The notes under the pieces are model-generated. The model was given only the letters and a program-made list of their open reading frames with translations, was not told the origin of the DNA and searched no databases. Positions 6,939-10,075 of a stretch of DNA of 10,075 nt are shown here, piece after piece. The position numbers and the translations under genes were made by a program. Source of the DNA: JAZKAD01 sp040389305. GTDB lineage: Bacteria; Pseudomonadota; Alphaproteobacteria; Rickettsiales; Rickettsiaceae. The stretch spans positions 1 to 10,075 of the forward strand of contig JAZKAD010000011.1 of the NCBI GenBank assembly GCA_040389305.1, written 5' to 3'. Numbering within the stretch: position 1 is the first letter of the stretch; each line of letters opens with the position of its first letter.

Positions 6939-7100
6939 GCAAATGAAATCGGCATGGAGATATCAAGGATCATAGCGCTAGTCAAGTTATGGCAGATATA
7001 ATAACTGAAAAACTAAAGCTAAAACATCGATAGTCTCAAGACGTACTACTACAAAAGGAAGAACCACTCATTTAATGATGCGGAGCCTGGGTAATGCGAA
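6939..7100 (+). pseudogene. Frameshifted remnant of a paralogue of the 386-residue protein
   Basis: This stretch aligns with 8207-8367, the 3' part of the gene at 7286-8446, on the same strand. The best block is 6973-7018 against 8254-8299, with 42 of 46 bases identical by eye and an 18-base exact run at its start. After a one-base insertion, aaacatcgatagtctcaag (7022-7040) is identical to 8302-8320. Translated piecewise it gives EKANEIGMEISRI, then SASQVMADIITEKLK, then NIDSLK, then TTKGRTTHLMMRSLGN, matching residues 308-363 of the intact protein in order but in changing frames. A deletion of about ten bases at 6972 and two single-base shifts break the frame. No start or upstream part is recognisable, so it is a 5'-truncated dead copy. 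Confidence 0.85.
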
Positions 7101-7118
7101 AAAATTCTTGTACTAATC

Positions 7119-7186
7119 ACCTGCCCGATATCCACCCGCTGCTAAGCAGGTAGCTGGGTAAGGGAAAATACTCTAGTATAAGAGTA
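7119..7186 (+). repeat. Cluster of small inverted repeats upstream of the 386-residue gene
   Basis: Several self-complementary pairs are packed into 68 bases. ACCTGC (7119-7124) pairs with GCAGGT (7146-7151). As an alternative, CTGC-TAA-GCAG (7139-7149) forms a tight hairpin flanked by ACCC (7134-7137) and GGGT (7156-7159). TACTCT (7169-7174) pairs with AGAGTA (7181-7186) around a six-base loop. The first two are mutually exclusive. No long T run follows, so these are not clear terminators; they could be a regulatory RNA structure, operators or remnants. Confidence 0.4.
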
Positions 7187-7213
7187 AAGATTTGCTATCA
7201 TGCATACTTCTAC

Positions 7214-7242
7214 TTGCTAATTAGATGGCAGAATTTTATTAT
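7214..7242 (+). promoter_or_regulatory. Candidate sigma-70 promoter for the 386-residue gene
   Basis: TTGCTA (7214-7219) and TATTAT (7237-7242) are spaced by 17 bases, close to the TTGACA/TATAAT consensus. The predicted start near 7249 would give a leader of about 37 bases with AAGG (7275-7278) seven bases before the ATG. The choice rests on sequence alone in AT-rich DNA. Confidence 0.45.
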
Positions 7243-7285
7243 TCAAAAGATCTATCGCATATTATTAATATAATAAGGTATACAA

Positions 7286-8446
7286 ATGGCAGAACAACTA
7301 CCCGACGTAGCAGCTTCGGCTGAATCCCTACTAAATAATAAACTAACTCCTGAGCAATTAACGAAGATGGCGGGTAAGCCTGAGTATAACGATCTTACGA
7401 CTAAAATATTAAATCATGAGAAATTCAGGGATTTGATAGAATGGCCAACTCGCCGGAAAGGAGGCGTTGAAGAGGTAATAACGACTGATAGTGCAGGCAG
7501 GCAATCGGGAACAGGGGAATTTGTAGATACATCATACGACGTGACTGATGCTACACCCGAAGCTCTACGAAATGAATGCGCTAAAAATGCCGTTGAGAAT
7601 AATAACTCTAAGCTCTTAGACTCAGTTAAGATCGAGCCAATTGAACTCGCAAAATTGGGGCAATGGGGAAGGCTTACAGACGCAAAAAGTACGCCTAAGA
7701 TATTAGAACTTGCAATGAATGATAAAAATTGCCCCGAAGATCAGACTATAAAAATGATTGGCGATTTAAACAAACTAGAATTTGAAAGAGATTTTGTAAG
7801 TCTAGCGCACTCCGCTGGCAAAAAAAATAATCCTAAAGTTATACAAGCATTGTTTGATAAGGCTAAAGAACAAGGCAAGCAGTTAACTTTTGGCGAGTTA
7901 GAGAAATTGCAGCAAAGCCAGAGCACAGAAGTTGCGACATTTGCGAAAGATTCTTCGTATAAGCTTCATCCTTCGCAGTATTTGGTAGAAGAAGTAATGA
8001 AAGGAGGAACTCCCAGCGCTCCCACAAGAGAAGGACTCGAGGGAGTAGTTGATTTATGCAAAAAATTATACAGCAAGGATGAGGCGGTGCAGGCCACTGG
8101 AATAAAAGATCTTACCAATAAGATATTAGACGAGAAATTGCACACAAACGATTCCAAGATGCGAGAGCTTATATCGACAGTATTCCCTCATGATATGACA
8201 TCCAAAGAAGCAGATGCAATCACCACCCAAATATCAGAGATCAGCACAAAGCCTAGCGCTAGTCAAGTTATAGCGGATATGCTAACTGAAAAACTAAAGA
8301 TAAACATCGATAGTCTCAAGAAATATACTACTAAAGGGAAAACTGCTGATTTAATAAGAAACAGTTTAACGAAACACTCTGCTCACACTACAACCACTCC
8401 TCCTCCTAAAATACATGAGAAGGGTGGTCAAAGCACAGGGCGTTAA
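7286..8446 (+). CDS. Unrecognised helical-repeat protein, lineage-specific candidate
   Basis: A 386-residue hydrophilic protein with no signal peptide or membrane helix; I cannot assign a family. It appears largely alpha-helical with degenerate repeats of about 46-47 residues. The block starting STPKIL (135) aligns with the one starting NNPKVI (181), sharing PK-(I/V)-(L/I), an L-x-KL near the middle and a late A-x-S-x-K; HPSQYL (228) may start a third and NNSKLL (106) a shorter one. DLTTKIL (36-42) is echoed by DLTNKIL (275-281). The tail 368-386 is Thr/Pro-rich then basic and Gly-rich, the kind of flexible C-terminus seen in many secreted effectors. The start is supported by AAGG seven bases upstream. 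A truncated, frameshifted copy of its 3' part lies just upstream at 6939-7100. It ends 12 bases from the convergent lepA stop. An effector or surface-associated role is speculation. Confidence 0.8.
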   Translation: MAEQLPDVAASAESLLNNKLTPEQLTKMAGKPEYNDLTTKILNHEKFRDLIEWPTRRKGGVEEVITTDSAGRQSGTGEFVDTSYDVTDATPEALRNECAKNAVENNNSKLLDSVKIEPIELAKLGQWGRLTDAKSTPKILELAMNDKNCPEDQTIKMIGDLNKLEFERDFVSLAHSAGKKNNPKVIQALFDKAKEQGKQLTFGELEKLQQSQSTEVATFAKDSSYKLHPSQYLVEEVMKGGTPSAPTREGLEGVVDLCKKLYSKDEAVQATGIKDLTNKILDEKLHTNDSKMRELISTVFPHDMTSKEADAITTQISEISTKPSASQVIADMLTEKLKINIDSLKKYTTKGKTADLIRNSLTKHSAHTTTTPPPKIHEKGGQSTGR

Positions 8447-8458
8447 TATATGATATAA

Positions 8459-10075
8459 TTAATCATCCCCCACTTTCAGTGCCGCAATAAATGCGGATTG
8501 CGGAATCTCTACGTTACCAACACTACGCATGCGTTTCTTGCCAGCCTTTTGCTTCTCAAGAAGTTTGCGCTTACGAGATATATCCCCCCCGTAACATTTC
8601 GCGAGAACGTCTTTGCGCATAGCCTTTACAGTTTCGCGCGCTATAATTCTGCTTCCAATTGAAGCTTGAATTGCAATCTGGAAGAGCTGCCGAGGAATAA
8701 GCTCCTGAAGGCGCTTACAAAGCTCTCTTCCGCGGGATTCAGCCCTAGATTTATGCACGATAATGGCTAATGCATCAACATTTTCACCATTCACTAAAAT
8801 TGTCAGTCTTACAAGGTCGCTTTCAAGGTGACCGTCCATCTGCCAATCAAAGCTAGCATAACCCTTAGAGCAAGACTTAAGCTTGTCATAAAAATCAAAC
8901 ACTATCTCATTAAGCGGTAATCTATATACAAGCATAGTGCGATTACCTATATAGGTCATATCCACTTGTACGCCGCGCTTATCTGTACATAAAGACAAAA
9001 CAGAGCCTAAAAATTCATCGGGTACCATAATGGTTGCGCGTATCCACGGCTCTTCCATTGATGCAATTTTTTGACTATCTGGCATCTCTACGGGGTTATG
9101 AATCTCTAAAGTTTCACCGCTATTTAGATGAATTTTATAAACCACACTAGGGGCTGTGGTTATCATATCAAGGTCAAACTCTCTCTCGAGCCTCTCTTGG
9201 ATAATCTCAAGATGTAGTAACCCTAAAAATCCACATCTAAATCCAAAACCTAGAGCCGTCGAAGTCTCGGTCTCGAATTCAAAACTAGCATCGTTAAGTC
9301 GGAGTTTTGCCAAAGAATCCTTTAAGTAATCAAACTGAGACGCATCTGCTGGATATAATCCACAGAAAACTACGGGAAGATTTGGCTTAAACCCTGGGAG
9401 CGCATCTGGACATGGATTTTTTTCATCCGTGATAGTGTCCCCAACGCGGCAATCTGAAACCTGCTTAATGGAAGCCGTGAAGAAGCCTATTTCCCCGGTC
9501 TCTAAAATTCCAGAAACATGTTTTTTAGGCGTAAAGTATCCAACATTTTCAGCGGTATAAGTACCGCCCGTTACCATCATTTTAAGGCGCATACCCTTCT
9601 TCAGCGTCCCTCGCATAACGCGCACTAAAATCACCACGCCAAGATATGGGTCGTACCAGCTATCAACTAGAAGAGCTTGCAATGTTTCTTGCATTTTAGC
9701 GGGCGGCGCTGGAAGCCGTGTTACTATGGCTTCTAGAACATCCTCTATTCCTATACCGCTTTTTGCAGAGATCATAACGGCATCAGAGGCATCAATTCCT
9801 ATAACTTCTTCAATTTGCTCTTTTACTCTATCTGGCTCTGCTGCTGGCAAGTCGATTTTATTAAGAACCGGGATAATCGTATGATTATTTTCTATAGCCT
9901 GGTAAACATTGGCGAGCGTCTGTGCTTCTACTCCTTGGCTCGCATCCACCACAAGAAGCGACCCTTCGCAAGCTGCAAGAGATCTACTTACCTCATAAGC
10001 AAAATCCACATGCCCCGGCGTGTCCATAAGATTAAGCTGATAGGTCTTACCATCTTTTGCCTTATACTGAAGCCT
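8459..10075 (-). CDS. lepA: Elongation factor 4 (LepA), 5' end outside the window
   Basis: Translational GTPase EF4/LepA, which binds the ribosome and is linked to back-translocation or initiation/assembly quality. The frame is open to the right edge, so the coding part starts beyond 10075; 538 residues are visible (the in-frame ATG at 10027 is internal, in MDTPGH) and about 60 N-terminal residues with the P-loop are missing. Visible marks, counted from the right edge: G3 DTPGH (18-22), G4 NKID (72-75), G5 SAK (103-105), the domain-II-like region, the LGFGFRCGFLGLLHLEIIQE motif of the EF-G-like domain III/V region, and the LepA-specific C-terminal domain with NVLAKCYGGDISRKRKLLEK-type sequence, KKRMRSVGNVEIPQ and an end at VGDD. 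The C-terminus is complete and the gene looks intact. Its stop is 12 bases from that of the convergent 386-residue gene. Confidence 0.97.
   Translation of the reverse strand, partial: RLQYKAKDGKTYQLNLMDTPGHVDFAYEVSRSLAACEGSLLVVDASQGVEAQTLANVYQAIENNHTIIPVLNKIDLPAAEPDRVKEQIEEVIGIDASDAVMISAKSGIGIEDVLEAIVTRLPAPPAKMQETLQALLVDSWYDPYLGVVILVRVMRGTLKKGMRLKMMVTGGTYTAENVGYFTPKKHVSGILETGEIGFFTASIKQVSDCRVGDTITDEKNPCPDALPGFKPNLPVVFCGLYPADASQFDYLKDSLAKLRLNDASFEFETETSTALGFGFRCGFLGLLHLEIIQERLEREFDLDMITTAPSVVYKIHLNSGETLEIHNPVEMPDSQKIASMEEPWIRATIMVPDEFLGSVLSLCTDKRGVQVDMTYIGNRTMLVYRLPLNEIVFDFYDKLKSCSKGYASFDWQMDGHLESDLVRLTILVNGENVDALAIIVHKSRAESRGRELCKRLQELIPRQLFQIAIQASIGSRIIARETVKAMRKDVLAKCYGGDISRKRKLLEKQKAGKKRMRSVGNVEIPQSAFIAALKVGDD

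Larger units (their letters stand above)
6766..7285. other. Long intergenic region between divergent ntrX and the 386-residue gene
   Basis: These 520 bases separate divergently transcribed genes. From left to right they hold the ntrX leader, which includes a possible hairpin TTTGGG (6808-6813) with CCCAAA (6832-6837); a decayed copy of the 3' part of the downstream gene (about 6939-7100); a cluster of inverted repeats (7119-7186); a sigma-70-like promoter (7214-7242); and the ribosome-binding site AAGG (7275-7278) for the 7286 gene. I found no intact ORF, tRNA or insertion sequence in it. Confidence 0.7.

Noticed and set aside
8450..8466. ATGAT/ATCAT inverted repeat between the convergent 386-residue gene and lepA, considered as a bidirectional terminator.
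   Set aside because: The stem is only 5 bp, all but AT in content, and lacks a T run on either strand.
1..10075. CRISPR arrays, insertion-sequence ends and transposase genes.
   Set aside because: No regularly spaced repeats, terminal inverted repeats with a transposase frame, or integrase-like frame were seen.

Overview
The window looks like part of a chromosome of a host-associated alphaproteobacterium, most likely of the Rickettsiales or a similar intracellular lineage. This is an inference from four things: an AT-rich genome, an NtrX regulator whose sigma-54 contact loop is lost, a BioY biotin-uptake protein (expected in a biotin auxotroph), and a decayed gene copy. No rRNA or marker gene allows a firmer placement. 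Two runs of ten Ns (2855-2864 and 4911-4920) show that this is a draft scaffold.

Layout. Positions 1-260 hold a small minus-strand reading frame of uncertain reality. Positions 345-2589 are a two-gene plus-strand unit. The first gene is a GspL-like or PilM-PilN-like protein: a soluble N-terminal domain, one membrane helix and a periplasmic domain. The second is a PilO/GspM-like protein. The pair resembles the inner-membrane platform of a type IV pilus or type II secretion machine, and a good intrinsic terminator follows at 2651-2690. Positions 2737-5123 are a compact minus-strand operon in the order bioY, pentapeptide-repeat lipoprotein, crcB and yebC. Its junctions are a 4-base overlap, a 1-base overlap and a 1-base gap, so translation is probably coupled. 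Positions 5317-6765 are ntrX on the minus strand.

The 520 bases from 6766 to 7285 are the most unusual stretch. They contain a frameshifted remnant that closely matches the 3' part of the next gene, then a hairpin-rich segment and a plausible sigma-70 promoter. Positions 7286-8446 encode a 386-residue soluble protein I do not recognise. It appears to be built of degenerate helical repeats and ends in a Thr/Pro-rich, basic tail. It converges with lepA (8459 to the right edge, minus strand), whose first roughly 60 codons lie outside the window.

Together the window mixes housekeeping functions (translation fidelity, biotin and fluoride transport, nitrogen/redox-type two-component control) with two accessory parts: the pilus/secretion-platform pair, and the unknown gene with its dead duplicate. 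The second is the best candidate for something undescribed, possibly a lineage-specific secreted or effector-like family that is duplicating and decaying.
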